A program made the position numbers and the translations under genes. This document shows positions 53,321 to 62,580 of a DNA stretch of 64,000 nucleotides, piece after piece. The stretch's first letter is position 1. Every line of letters begins with the position of its first letter. The notes under the pieces are model-generated. The model made no database searches, was not told the DNA's origin, and saw only the letters and a list, made by a program, of their open reading frames with translations. The DNA comes from Flavobacterium sp. LC2016-01 (GTDB lineage Bacteria > Bacteroidota > Bacteroidia > Flavobacteriales > Flavobacteriaceae): positions 186,001 to 250,000 of the forward strand of contig NZ_WMIC01000005.1 in NCBI RefSeq assembly GCF_009711135.1, in the 5' to 3' direction.

Positions 53321-54085
53321 TTATTTGCCCATTGCATAAGTAATACCTCCAAGCAGATGTTGTGTGAAAAGAGGATCGTTGTAGCTTTCAGGGCTATGGC
53401 CTAAAGCAGTATAAAACGCTCTGCCGCCATCATACTCATGATACCAGGCCAAAGGATGATTGTCGCCATGTTTACCGCCTTTATAGGAAGACTCATCAAT
53501 TTTTATAAGCACATTTACATCTGGATTTAAATATTTGAAATTGTACCATTCATCTTTTCGTTCCCAAGTTGCAGGAAGATGTTTTGTAGACGGATGTTCA
53601 TGATTGACAATTATAAGTTTTGCATCTTGCGGTTCCGGATGCCCTTCAAAAATACCACCGATCATTTGTGTGTACCAAGACCAGTCTGGCTCGCAATTTG
53701 TAGCCGAATGAATGCCAACAAAACCATTTCCTTTTTGTATAAATTTCTGCAAAGCTAATTTTTGATCTTCGCCTAAAACGTGGCCAGAAGCGCTTAAAAA
53801 TATAACAGCTTGATATTGCTTCAAGTTTTTTGAATTAATAGCAAGAGAATCTTCAGTGGCATCTACCAGAAAATGATTTTCCTGTCCCAGTTTTTTTATA
53901 GCAGCAATTCCGGCAGTGATGCTTTCGTGTCTGAAGCCATTGGTTTTAGAAAAAAGCAGCACTTTTTTGGTTTTAGCGGGAGTTATTTCTTCTGTATTTT
54001 TTTGATAGAAAGAAACTAGAAAAAAGCTCGTCAGCAGAATCGAGGTAAATAAAAAAGATTTTTTTATTGAAGATAGTAGGTTCAT
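53321..54085 (-). CDS. ThuA-domain protein, exported
   Basis: The 254-aa protein has an N-terminal membrane or signal segment (SFLFTSILLTSFFLVSF) and a ThuA (trehalose utilization) domain: KKVLLFSKTNGFRHESITAGI, YQAVIFLSASGHVLGEDQK, GNGFVGIHSATNCEPDWSWY, and AWYHEYDGGRAFYTALGHSPE near the end. These are the conserved class I glutamine-amidotransferase-like motifs of ThuA. The role in this organism is probably sugar-related and is not shown. The lipoprotein gene follows 26 bp later. Confidence 0.88.
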   Translation of the reverse strand: MNLLSSIKKSFLFTSILLTSFFLVSFYQKNTEEITPAKTKKVLLFSKTNGFRHESITAGIAAIKKLGQENHFLVDATEDSLAINSKNLKQYQAVIFLSASGHVLGEDQKLALQKFIQKGNGFVGIHSATNCEPDWSWYTQMIGGIFEGHPEPQDAKLIIVNHEHPSTKHLPATWERKDEWYNFKYLNPDVNVLIKIDESSYKGGKHGDNHPLAWYHEYDGGRAFYTALGHSPESYNDPLFTQHLLGGITYAMGK

Positions 54086-54319
54086 TTTGCAAAATTTTAT
54101 TTTTGGAAGATAGAAAAAAATATTTTTTGAAAGTGTGTTTGTTGAATTTAAATCCTCATTCTAAATTTTATTACGCGACATCGTGTTGAATGAATGTTTG
54201 GTGGTTTTTGATCCTAGTTTGAAATAAAAATGACGTGTAATGTTAGGATATATTTAATTAAAAGCTTCAAGTTGCTAATAAATTAAAAAAAGCATTTATT
54301 TAAAACTACTTTTTTATTG

Positions 54320-54327
54320 TATGTTTG
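54320..54327 (+). promoter_or_regulatory. -7 box of the L-domain gene
   Basis: TATGTTTG matches TAnnTTTG, 37 bp before ATG 54365. Confidence 0.45.
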
Positions 54328-54364
54328 AGATGAAAATTAATGTAACTCTAAACAGCAAAATAAA

Positions 54365-55981
54365 ATGATTAAAAAGGGGATGTTATCTTTTTTGATAGCT
54401 ATACTAACAATTACAATTGGTTCCGCCCAAAATTGCCTGCCATCAGGTATAACAATCACTAGTCAGTCCCAAATTGATAATTTCTCAATAAACTATCCCG
54501 GCTGTACTAATATTGGCGGAAATGTATCAATAGAAAATGTTTCCAATCTTTCTGGTTTGTCACAAATCAAATCCATCTCAGGAAATCTTACTCTTAAATT
54601 ATTAATAAAAGATTTAAACGGATTACATAATTTGGTTTCTATTGGTGGCGATTTGACTATAAGCGGCAATTTTTTGATAAATAACTTTACAGGACTTAGT
54701 AGTTTAAGTACTATTGGAGGAAATTTTGTAATTGAAAATAATAACATATTACAGAATGTTGATGGACTTGAAAAACTTACTTCTATTGGAGGTAATTTGT
54801 TGATAAATAGTAATTATGAACTTGCCAATATTAATGGAATTAAAAACTTAAAAGACATTGGAAAAGATTTAGTTATTTACGCAAATAACAAGCTTGAAAC
54901 GATTAGTGGATTAATAAGTGTTACCAATATCAATAATGATTTGGTAATTCATGGAAATCCACTTTTGCTGTCATTAGATGGTTTAAATAATTTAAAAAGC
55001 GTAACAAGAGATTTAAAAATTAAAACAAATGATAAATTAAATAATCTTCAAGGTTTAAATGGTTTATTGTCGACTGGTAGATTTTTTGAAATTGAGACGA
55101 ATAAGAATCTTTCTAATTTAATTGGTTTAGAAAAGCTTAATAATGTATATCGACTTTTTATATCTAGTAATGAAAGTCTTGCTGATTTAAAAGGTTTGGA
55201 AAATCTTAAAATTGTAAAAGAGAATTTGCACTTATTTGCAAATTATAATTTACTTTCATTAAATGGACTGGAAAACGTTAGCTCTGTTGATGGAATGTTA
55301 CAAATTCAAAGCTGTAATTCTTTAAAGAATTTAACTGGATTAGGTAGTTTAACAAAAGTGGGGAATGCATTTGAAATTTACAATAATATTGGTATGATTA
55401 GTTTAGATGGAGTGAAAAATCTAAATTCGGTTGGAAATACCTTGTATATTTCTGGATGTAGAAGTATCCAAAACTTAACTGGTTTAGAAAGTATTAAAAA
55501 TTTAAATAATACTTCTTTAACAGTAAGTTATTGCGATAATTTAAAAAGTCTAAAAGGTATCGAGAATGTTGATCCTAAGACAATAAGTTATATTACTATA
55601 GAGCTAAATCCGTTATTAACGATCTGCGCAATAGAAAATATATGCAATTATCTAAGAGATGTTGAAACAAGCGCTGCGATTCGCTCAAATAATTCAGATT
55701 GTAACAATAGAGATGAAGTTGTTTCTAAATGTGGAGTTCTTTCTATTGAGGAAAATCACATTTCATCATTAATCTCTTTTTATCCTAATCCAACAAGTGG
55801 GAAAATAAACATCAATGTGCAATCTGAGTGCAAAATGTATATTTATAATACTGTTGGAGAACAAATAAAAGAACTAAAGATTAAAACAGGATTGAATGAA
55901 GTAAATGTTGATTTTTTGCCTTCAGGAGTGTATTTTTTCAAACCTGAAAAAGAGAACGCTTTTAAAATAATAAAAAACTAA
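54365..55981 (+). CDS. T9SS-secreted leucine-rich (receptor-L-like) protein
   Basis: The 538-aa protein has a signal peptide (ends TIGSA-QNC) and about fifteen ~23-residue repeats of the form L-GL-NLxxIGGDLxIxxN, as in receptor L-domain/BspA-like solenoids. A Cys-rich cap follows (NPLLTICAIENICNYL) and then a type IX sorting domain in the last ~75 residues (SFYPNPTSGKINI, MYIYNTVGEQIKEL, LPSGVYFFKPEKE). It should cross the outer membrane by the system that includes the gldKLMN products in this window. A binding function outside the cell is likely. Confidence 0.9.
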   Translation: MIKKGMLSFLIAILTITIGSAQNCLPSGITITSQSQIDNFSINYPGCTNIGGNVSIENVSNLSGLSQIKSISGNLTLKLLIKDLNGLHNLVSIGGDLTISGNFLINNFTGLSSLSTIGGNFVIENNNILQNVDGLEKLTSIGGNLLINSNYELANINGIKNLKDIGKDLVIYANNKLETISGLISVTNINNDLVIHGNPLLLSLDGLNNLKSVTRDLKIKTNDKLNNLQGLNGLLSTGRFFEIETNKNLSNLIGLEKLNNVYRLFISSNESLADLKGLENLKIVKENLHLFANYNLLSLNGLENVSSVDGMLQIQSCNSLKNLTGLGSLTKVGNAFEIYNNIGMISLDGVKNLNSVGNTLYISGCRSIQNLTGLESIKNLNNTSLTVSYCDNLKSLKGIENVDPKTISYITIELNPLLTICAIENICNYLRDVETSAAIRSNNSDCNNRDEVVSKCGVLSIEENHISSLISFYPNPTSGKININVQSECKMYIYNTVGEQIKELKIKTGLNEVNVDFLPSGVYFFKPEKENAFKIIKN

Positions 55982-55983
55982 AA

Positions 55984-56580
55984 ATGAAAAATAACCCAAA
56001 ATCACTTTTGATTTCTATTCTATTAATGGCAATTGGCTGTAAAAATGAAACACAAAACGATACTCCTGTTGCTGATGGAAATAATGCTTCTGCAGAAATT
56101 TCAGTTGTTGCAGAGCCAAAATCAAGGCCAAAGTCATTAAATCAAATTACTGCCGCAGAAGCTTTTGAATTAAAACCAAACGAAATCTACAGCAAAGATT
56201 CTCTTCCAAAAAATAAAGAAGTGTATGCTGTTATCGTTGATTGGGCTTTAAATAGCAATAAAACTTCAATTGTTGCTTTTAAAACTGGTGAGGCCAGCTT
56301 TCTTCTTAATGGTATTGATATGCAATTTGAAAAAAATCCGCAATCTTTTAATTCTTTTTCGGTTTCATTGATAGATAAAGCTGAAAAAGTATTGTCTTCA
56401 TTTACGCCTACAACCGAAAGAACTGCGCCAGAACAAAATCAGATGAAAATATATGTTTTAACCGGAGATGGGAAATACTTGTACGAAAACAAAATCACTG
56501 AATTTAAAAATAATAAAGAGATTCATGATGTTTTTGAAGCGGCTTCAAGACTTTTGCTGGAATCTAGAAAAGCATTGTAA
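55984..56580 (+). CDS. Lipoprotein of unknown function, 198 aa
   Basis: A lipobox (LLMAIGCKNET, Cys at about 20) is followed by a low-complexity linker (about residues 22-50) and a mixed alpha/beta domain (NEIYSKDSLPKNKEVYAVIVDW, then TSIVAFKTGEASFLLNG). It starts 2 bp after the stop of the T9SS L-domain protein and is surely co-transcribed and possibly translationally coupled. No known family. Confidence 0.7.
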   Translation: MKNNPKSLLISILLMAIGCKNETQNDTPVADGNNASAEISVVAEPKSRPKSLNQITAAEAFELKPNEIYSKDSLPKNKEVYAVIVDWALNSNKTSIVAFKTGEASFLLNGIDMQFEKNPQSFNSFSVSLIDKAEKVLSSFTPTTERTAPEQNQMKIYVLTGDGKYLYENKITEFKNNKEIHDVFEAASRLLLESRKAL

Positions 56581-56606
56581 TTCTATTTTTCAAAATAATC
56601 AAATAA

Positions 56607-56649
56607 AAAACTGCGTAATCCTAAAGTTTTTCGGGATTGCGCAGTTTTT
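56607..56649. terminator. Bidirectional terminator
   Basis: AAAACTGCG and CGCAGTTTT outer arms plus AATCC/GGATT inner arms lie between convergent genes 55984-56580 and 56669-58021, with T-runs on both sides. Confidence 0.8.
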
Positions 56650-56668
56650 TATTGCTGTGAAACTTAGA

Positions 56669-58021
56669 TTATATTTTTAAGTTGTTCAATAAATCAATAA
56701 GTTTAGGATCAGATGGTTTTGGTGCGCGAGCAGTAACAATATTGCCATTAGGATCAAGAAGAATAAATGTTGGAACTCCTTGAACACTATAATCTTTTAT
56801 GATTTTTGATTCCCATTCATTTTCTGCCAATAATTGAATGCCACCTAATTGTTTATCTGTAACAAATTTGCTCCATTTCGGCTGGTCTTTTAACGCATCA
56901 ATTGAAATACTGACAAACTCAATATTTTTGCCTTTATATTGCTCTTCCACTTTCTGAAGAAATGGAATTTGTTCACGACAAGGACTGCACCATGTTGCCC
57001 AAAGATCAATGTAAATATATTTTCCTTTCAGATTGTCTAAACTAGTTTTTCCTCCTTTTTGATTTTCGTAATCAAATTTTGGAGATGGTTTTCCGGGTTG
57101 TAATGCATTTGTTGCGTTATAATTGGCAGTAAGTGTTTGCTTAATATTAGGATCATTTGTGATCGATAAAAATTCTTGATATGTTTTTTCATATTCTGGA
57201 TTTTCCATACTAATATCGTATTTTGAATTTTCGATTAAACTGTTTTTCATGCTTTGACTTTTTAAAGCTTTAATTTCCGGAATTGTATTTTTAGCAGAAA
57301 TGAACAATGAGTTATCATCTCCTTTGATATTTTCATAGAATTTGACTAACACAATTTCTTGGTATTCTTTTGAAAATAAAAAATCAGAATTATTGTCTAA
57401 ATCCATTGTTTCGTCAAACTTTGGGTATTTTTCAGAAACTTTAAAATCATATTGTTTTACTAGATAATAATGTTGTTTTATATAATAAAGCAAATGTTTC
57501 TGCTCCAGATAATGAATACTTCTGGATTCTTTTGCTTTAAATTCAGCATCAGTAAATTTTGTTTTGAGGTACAAAGTATTAACTGATTTTTTAATTTCTT
57601 GAAGTTTTTTCAGGAATTCATTTTCGTCAAGTTTATAAAATTCTTCGCCTGCAACTGCTGAAGTTATAAGCTGTTTTTTAGCAAGATATTGATTCTCTAC
57701 ACTTCCTTTGCCTGTAAATTTTAAAGTTGAAGCCAAGTTTGCATCATCAGCAGACAGTACTAATTTAGAATCTTTAGCTAAATATATAGGGAAACTATTT
57801 TTAGTGGTTTCAATTTTATAAATGCCATCAGATTCTAATTTCAGATTTTCTGAAAAACTCCCGTCTGGTTTTAGTTTGATTTCTTTATCTAGTAAATCTC
57901 CTTTAATTTTAATTATTCCATTTTCGGTATTCGTGATTTTGCCTGAAACAATTATCGTTTCTTCAGAAGTTGTGAACGAATACAAAACTGCAATTAGTAA
58001 TAAAAAAAATATTTTTTTCAT
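56669..58021 (-). CDS. TlpA-type thiol-disulfide protein with DUF4369-like N-terminus
   Basis: The 450-aa exported protein has a signal peptide (ends LYSFTTS), a beta-rich N-terminal domain (ETIIVSGKITNTENGIIKI...DGSFSENLKL) as in Bacteroidota DUF4369 proteins, a helical middle and a thioredoxin domain with LWATWCSPCREQIP (CSPC at 345-348) and VQGVPTFILLDP. It should be a periplasmic disulfide reductase. It differs from the 613-aa TlpA protein in its dipeptide (SP for GP) and N-terminal region. Confidence 0.88.
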   Translation of the reverse strand: MKKIFFLLLIAVLYSFTTSEETIIVSGKITNTENGIIKIKGDLLDKEIKLKPDGSFSENLKLESDGIYKIETTKNSFPIYLAKDSKLVLSADDANLASTLKFTGKGSVENQYLAKKQLITSAVAGEEFYKLDENEFLKKLQEIKKSVNTLYLKTKFTDAEFKAKESRSIHYLEQKHLLYYIKQHYYLVKQYDFKVSEKYPKFDETMDLDNNSDFLFSKEYQEIVLVKFYENIKGDDNSLFISAKNTIPEIKALKSQSMKNSLIENSKYDISMENPEYEKTYQEFLSITNDPNIKQTLTANYNATNALQPGKPSPKFDYENQKGGKTSLDNLKGKYIYIDLWATWCSPCREQIPFLQKVEEQYKGKNIEFVSISIDALKDQPKWSKFVTDKQLGGIQLLAENEWESKIIKDYSVQGVPTFILLDPNGNIVTARAPKPSDPKLIDLLNNLKI

Positions 58022-58190
58022 TTTTTGGTGGTTAGAGAGTTTGATTTTAGACTAAGTTATCTTGTTAAAAATAAGGATTATTTTTTAAGAATGGATGTGT
58101 AATATGAGATTATGTTGTTTTCTGAAATCTTTTCATGCTGAATATCTTTGACTTGTCATCGCTAATCTAAATCAAGTTTTTGGTAGATAG

Positions 58191-58243
58191 AAACAAATAA
58201 AAACTTCAGATTTCTCCAAAGCTTTTGTCTTATCAGCGAGAAA
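58191..58243. repeat. Degenerate tRNA-Met 3' flank copy, 1
   Basis: AAACAAATAAAAACTTCAG... to TATCAGCGAGAAACA aligns with the terminator and 3' end of tRNA-fMet (63155-63207) at roughly 80 percent by eye. It is a likely old attachment-site remnant. The rest of the gap 58022-58509 is AT-rich with no other sign. Confidence 0.5.
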
Positions 58244-58509
58244 CATTCAGATGTTTAGCCAGATTATTGAAGATTTTAATGAAATATTTATGTTAGCTGT
58301 TATAGGAAAGCATTATGATTTTAAAGTGATTAATCAGATATGTTAAATGAGTTTTTTGCGTACTGTGAAAAACCGTAATGTTTCTAATTTTAATTTATAT
58401 ATATTAGCTTTAATAATACTCTTTTCTGTACGAACAAATAATAGTTTGTTATTGCAAAAAGAAACAATTTACAGCCATTTAATTCTCAGTAAAAGACAAA
58501 AATTATTTA

Positions 58510-59034
58510 ATGGAAAAAGAACTCGGATATCAGCAAATCAAAGAAATTAAAGAAGCATATTTAAAAGATAATTTATCTGTTGAGAATCAAATTATAAAAT
58601 TAATTGTTGCAGGATATGACGAAAAAACTGCAGAAGAACTTATTAATAAAGTAATTAGAGAGTATAAAAGAGAACTTTTGGAAGCGGCTCAGGACGAAAG
58701 TGAAAATAGAGATATCCAGAAAATTACAGGAAGCGTCATATTTGGAGCGGCTATCTTAGGCCCGGTTTTAAGTATTAAAGGATCTGAATGGTATATATTG
58801 GCATCTATTGTTGCGGGAGCTGCAGGGTATTTTGACTTAAGAAAACAACCAATAGCAGGAGTAGTAAGATCAATAGTTTTGGTTATTTTGTTTCCGTTAG
58901 CTTTTGAATTGTATATAAATACTAGAAGTTCTTATTATATCGTCGAATTATTAATTCCCTTTTTAATTTGTTTCCTTATTGCATATTTATTCCAGCTCTT
59001 AATTTCTAAGATATTTTATCCTGAAGAAATTTAA
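58510..59034 (+). CDS. Four-helix membrane protein of the tRNA-Met island
   Basis: The 174-aa protein has a soluble helical N-terminus (about 70 residues, QIIKLIVAGYDEKTAEELINKVI) and about four membrane helices after residue 75 (GSVIFGAAILGPVLSI, WYILASIVAGAAGYF, SIVLVILFPLAFELY, LLIPFLICFLIAYLFQ). No family is recognised. The next gene starts 14 bp after its stop, so they form one unit. It sits between two degenerate copies of the tRNA-Met 3' end and may be acquired. Confidence 0.65.
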   Translation: MEKELGYQQIKEIKEAYLKDNLSVENQIIKLIVAGYDEKTAEELINKVIREYKRELLEAAQDESENRDIQKITGSVIFGAAILGPVLSIKGSEWYILASIVAGAAGYFDLRKQPIAGVVRSIVLVILFPLAFELYINTRSSYYIVELLIPFLICFLIAYLFQLLISKIFYPEEI

Positions 59035-59048
59035 ATTTTAACCTATAA

Positions 59049-59534
59049 ATGATGTTATCCAAGTACAATTTTAATGAAAGTTTAAAACGCTTTGAACCAA
59101 AAGAAAAAAGATGTGGTTATTGTTTTCAAAACGAAAGTGAGAATATTAATAATTACGATTTTATCAAACTTTATAAAGTACAAGACAGAACTAATTTTGT
59201 TATCTACAGAACTCTAAAGTATGAAGAAATGGAGATAGGAATTTCAAGATGTAATGATTGTGTTGAATTTCATGAAGAAGCTTCCCGTAAATCTCCAATA
59301 TTAAAATATGCAATTTATCTGTTAATTCTAATTTTTGTATTGCCTGTTTTTGGTCTAAAAGTCTTTGTAGTTGGTATTGCATTGAGTTTAGCCTTGTTTT
59401 TTTTCTTGCATAAATATGGAAAAAAAAGTACTGTTTCAAACGAGAGATTAACATTAAAACAAGGAATTGCATCAAATGAAACCATTCAGGATCTTGTCCT
59501 TTCAGGATGGATATTTGATAAACCCTCGGCATAA
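59049..59534 (+). CDS. Zinc-ribbon-like membrane protein of the tRNA-Met island
   Basis: The 161-aa protein has two Cys pairs (CGYCFQ near residue 21, RCNDC near 75) that could bind zinc, with the hydrophobic region from about 90 to 122 forming one or two helices. An alternative ATG lies at 59052. It is paired with the four-helix protein upstream. No known family or function. Confidence 0.62.
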   Translation: MMLSKYNFNESLKRFEPKEKRCGYCFQNESENINNYDFIKLYKVQDRTNFVIYRTLKYEEMEIGISRCNDCVEFHEEASRKSPILKYAIYLLILIFVLPVFGLKVFVVGIALSLALFFFLHKYGKKSTVSNERLTLKQGIASNETIQDLVLSGWIFDKPSA

Positions 59535-59620
59535 TTAAAGAAAGACACCGTAGCATAATCGTGTGCTTGAAAATTCTATTTATAGACCCGATGGAGCAAG
59601 CGTCCCGCTCGTGAACGTAA

Positions 59621-59690
59621 AAATAAAAAATAGCTCCAGATTTCTCTGAAGCTTTTGTTTTAGTAGCCTAACCGGACAATTCTCGAACCA
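59621..59690. repeat. Degenerate tRNA-Met 3' flank copy, 2
   Basis: AGCTCCAGATTTCTCTGAAG, then CTTTTGTTTTAGTAGCC and a CTCGAACC segment match the terminator and T-arm region of tRNA-fMet (63165-63216). The CGTCCCGCTCGTGAACGTAAAAA block before it also recurs weakly at 63092-63135. It fills much of the 313-bp gap 59535-59847. Confidence 0.6.
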
Positions 59691-59847
59691 TTTTGAAGAT
59701 GATTTAAAAAGAATAAATATAATTCAGTCAAGAGATAAATTTAATTTTTAAGTTATTGAATTAATCAACTGCAGGTTTGAAATCACTAAAAGGTTTTTTA
59801 GACGCTTTTGTGGCGTGTATTGTTAGGCACGCTGCAGATTAATTTTT

Positions 59848-60816
59848 TTATTTCCAATCAGTTTGTAGTGCTATATTTTTCATCTTATTATATACTGCAT
59901 TTAGCCCATAAGTTCCTTGATAACCGTAATCTTTAATTTTTTTAACGGTGCCATTCTTAAATTTAATTTCGAGCCAAACTGTTGAAAAATCATAGCCATC
60001 TATTGAAAATTCGTTTGGTAAATCTGAAACATTAATATAGTCAAGTAATTCACTTATATCTTTAAATATAACTTTGTCAATTTTTTCACTTGATTCTCCC
60101 TTGTAAAAATTATCTTTCAAGCTTGATACATTATAGATATTCAAGCAAGTATAATGAGCATTTTGATTGTTGTCGATCTCGATTTCAAAAAAGTTTTCTG
60201 AAATAAATTTGATATACTGTATGTCATAGTTTGCAGGCTTATTATTCTTTTCTATAAAGGAATCGAACTTATAAGTCAAAGTATCTACAAAATGGATTAT
60301 TTTCTCGGTTAATACAGTTTCTGGATCTGTTTTGTAACTATTGACCAGTAATTCATTTTTATTACCTATAACGATAGGTTTTAAGATTTTGCAGGCATAA
60401 TCTATATTATCTGACAAATTGAATAGTTCATATTGATTGGATTCTGATCCTGTTATGATATATTGATGATAAGTGCTGTACCAATAACCCGTAAAAAGCA
60501 AATCGGTTTTGCCATCATTATTGAGATCAACTTTTTGCCAATTTTGGATATTCCAAGTTTTATATAAACTGCAATCACTTAATTCATTGATAATTAAATC
60601 GGTTGATTTTATCTGTAATTGTCCGAAATTATCTTTGTCAAAATCTGGATTTATCAATTTTGCAAATTTGATTACATCTTCAGTTGTCTTCAAATTATCT
60701 ATTTTGTTTAGGCCGGTAGTTAAGACATCCTTTGAAGTGTCTAAATTCTTTTTTTTGCTGAAAGCGCAACTGCAAAGCAATTGTGATACAATGATTATAT
60801 ATAATATTTTTTTCAT
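59848..60816 (-). CDS. Lipoprotein with FG-GAP/VCBS-like calcium motif
   Basis: The 322-aa protein has a lipobox (SQLLCSCAFSKK, Cys at about 17). Near residue 100 it shows WQKVDLNNDGKTDLLFTGYW, a DxNxDGxxD calcium loop followed by a strand as in FG-GAP/VCBS repeats. The remainder is mixed alpha/beta without a known family. It starts 6 bp after the stop of the metallopeptidase-like lipoprotein gene and should be co-expressed with it. An immunity-like or accessory role for that partner is a guess. Confidence 0.68.
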   Translation of the reverse strand: MKKILYIIIVSQLLCSCAFSKKKNLDTSKDVLTTGLNKIDNLKTTEDVIKFAKLINPDFDKDNFGQLQIKSTDLIINELSDCSLYKTWNIQNWQKVDLNNDGKTDLLFTGYWYSTYHQYIITGSESNQYELFNLSDNIDYACKILKPIVIGNKNELLVNSYKTDPETVLTEKIIHFVDTLTYKFDSFIEKNNKPANYDIQYIKFISENFFEIEIDNNQNAHYTCLNIYNVSSLKDNFYKGESSEKIDKVIFKDISELLDYINVSDLPNEFSIDGYDFSTVWLEIKFKNGTVKKIKDYGYQGTYGLNAVYNKMKNIALQTDWK

Positions 60817-60822
60817 ATCTGT

Positions 60823-62580
60823 TTAATTACAAGGGGTTCCAATTGCTGTTTGATTTCCTGATGTTCCACCATTTGATTCTGCAGCATATCGTGCTTCAAT
60901 TCTATTGTAATCTGCACTTCCTGCAGGAAAAGTTTGATTATAGATCGGGGTTCCACGTAATCCGCCCCAAGCTAAATCCATATAGATCTGATCTGGAATC
61001 CCATTAGTAAAAGGTACTCCAGTTTGAAATTCTTGTAAGGCTGCAGCGATTGTATTTACATACATGTTTGCCATTTCAGCATGATGTAAATCTGGATTAG
61101 CTGGCAAAGGATATTTTTTGTCACAAAAAGCTTGGAAAAGTGTTGGAGTATCAGCAAAAATGCCAAGATTACCATCAGAATTATATTGATCTATTAGACT
61201 CATAAAATAAGCATGTAAAGTCTCATGCAAAATATTTGATGCCCTAAAGAGTCTTGTTGAAGATGTGTAATCTGGACTAATTCTTATTGTATAGCCAAAT
61301 CTTTTTTGAGCATCCGTCCTAACTGTTTGAGCTGGTTTACCATCAGTAGGTGTTTCTGTTTTTATTTGTAAGTATATTAATTTATTTACGCCTAATTTTT
61401 TTAATATTTGCGCTATATCATTATTGGTAGTTTTCTTTAATTTATCCAGAATTGCTTTTGGACATGGGTTAAGCTCAGAATCATCAATCTTTTCTTCAAT
61501 TGCTTCACTAAGTAATATATCCGTTGCCGGTACTCCAATCCAAGAATCTGAACCTTGTTCATAAGTATATAGCAAATTAGTAGTCGGATCGAATACTTTT
61601 AAATTGTTTACGGGCCATTGGTATTCTAAAATACCATAATTGTCCCTGTTGTTGGGGATTATCATGTTAGGAAGGATTACCTGCAAAATTTGCCATGAGT
61701 TTGATGCAGCATCGAAAATATATTCAGTACAAACTCCATCAGGATCGGTAAACCTAGAAGTCTGTTTGTCTAGAGGATATGCTGGAAGATTAGGTTTGTA
61801 AGAAGTAGAAGATGACGCGCCTGATCCACCCATAAATAATGCTGCACCAGCACAGTCGCTTTTCTTAGAGAGTTCTTCTCCGCCACCGCCACCGCCACCG
61901 CCGCTACCGCCACCGCTGCAATCACATATTGTAAATAAATAAACTCGACTAACGATTTCGCCTCCCATTCTTGTTATCCACCAATATTCTACACAACTTC
62001 CTTGGGTTTTGCCGGCCATTTTATCCTTATGCATTCCATTTAAAGTTGCATTTTCAATTAATGTGCCTTGCTCATATTTATTATACAGCATTTTTATTTT
62101 TGAGAGGCTCAAGAAAGTAACTTCCCCAGAATAGTTAAGACTTTTTTTATCTGCATTTAATATAGATTGTATAACTTTATTATGATTAGTGTTGGATATA
62201 TTAGTTTTTAACATTACAATGCTTGAACGTACCACTTTATCTTCGTTCAAATAAAAAATGATCTTGGTAATTCCGGAAAGCCCTTCCAATGGTTTAGCAT
62301 CTGCAATTAGCAATTTTTCTGTGGTTCTTAAATCAAATATTTCTAAACTGGATGTGTCAATTGCAGTCGATAGTTCCTCGATTTTAGATAATTCTCCTAA
62401 ACTATTACTACTCTTTAGTTGATTCCAATAATCATTTATTTTATCTTTATAAATTGCAGGAGCGGCATGGTTATCTTCATGTAGAACGTCATCTTTATCT
62501 TCACAATTGGATAAAAATAGTACTAAAAGAAATAGAGTCAAATTTGTTAAAAACGATTTTAAGAATACATTTTTCTTCAT
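60823..62580 (-). CDS. Lipoprotein with HExxH putative zinc peptidase domain, 585 aa
   Basis: I start at ATG 62580; a frame to 62595 uses TTG. The lipobox is FLSNCEDKD (Cys at about 26). Residues about 30-200 are a helical/beta domain, then comes CDCSGGG and a run of Gly (about 216-226), and a C-terminal domain with HETLHAYF (HExxH at 452-456) and a possible third ligand in HHAEMANMY (His499-500, Glu502). That is the pattern of a zincin-type metallopeptidase. Short Cys-containing segments (CVEYWW, CTEYIF, CPKAIL) are spread through it. The gene overlaps no other and forms an operon with 59848-60816. Confidence 0.72.
   Translation of the reverse strand: MKKNVFLKSFLTNLTLFLLVLFLSNCEDKDDVLHEDNHAAPAIYKDKINDYWNQLKSSNSLGELSKIEELSTAIDTSSLEIFDLRTTEKLLIADAKPLEGLSGITKIIFYLNEDKVVRSSIVMLKTNISNTNHNKVIQSILNADKKSLNYSGEVTFLSLSKIKMLYNKYEQGTLIENATLNGMHKDKMAGKTQGSCVEYWWITRMGGEIVSRVYLFTICDCSGGGSGGGGGGGGEELSKKSDCAGAALFMGGSGASSSTSYKPNLPAYPLDKQTSRFTDPDGVCTEYIFDAASNSWQILQVILPNMIIPNNRDNYGILEYQWPVNNLKVFDPTTNLLYTYEQGSDSWIGVPATDILLSEAIEEKIDDSELNPCPKAILDKLKKTTNNDIAQILKKLGVNKLIYLQIKTETPTDGKPAQTVRTDAQKRFGYTIRISPDYTSSTRLFRASNILHETLHAYFMSLIDQYNSDGNLGIFADTPTLFQAFCDKKYPLPANPDLHHAEMANMYVNTIAAALQEFQTGVPFTNGIPDQIYMDLAWGGLRGTPIYNQTFPAGSADYNRIEARYAAESNGGTSGNQTAIGTPCN

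Noticed and set aside
58347..58550. 67-codon frame before the membrane-protein pair
   Set aside because: It overlaps the better start at 58510 in another frame and has no protein features beyond a short hydrophobic run.
59200..59556. 118-codon leftward frame across the zinc-ribbon-like gene
   Set aside because: It is antisense to 59049-59534, which has better start, Cys pairs and membrane pattern.
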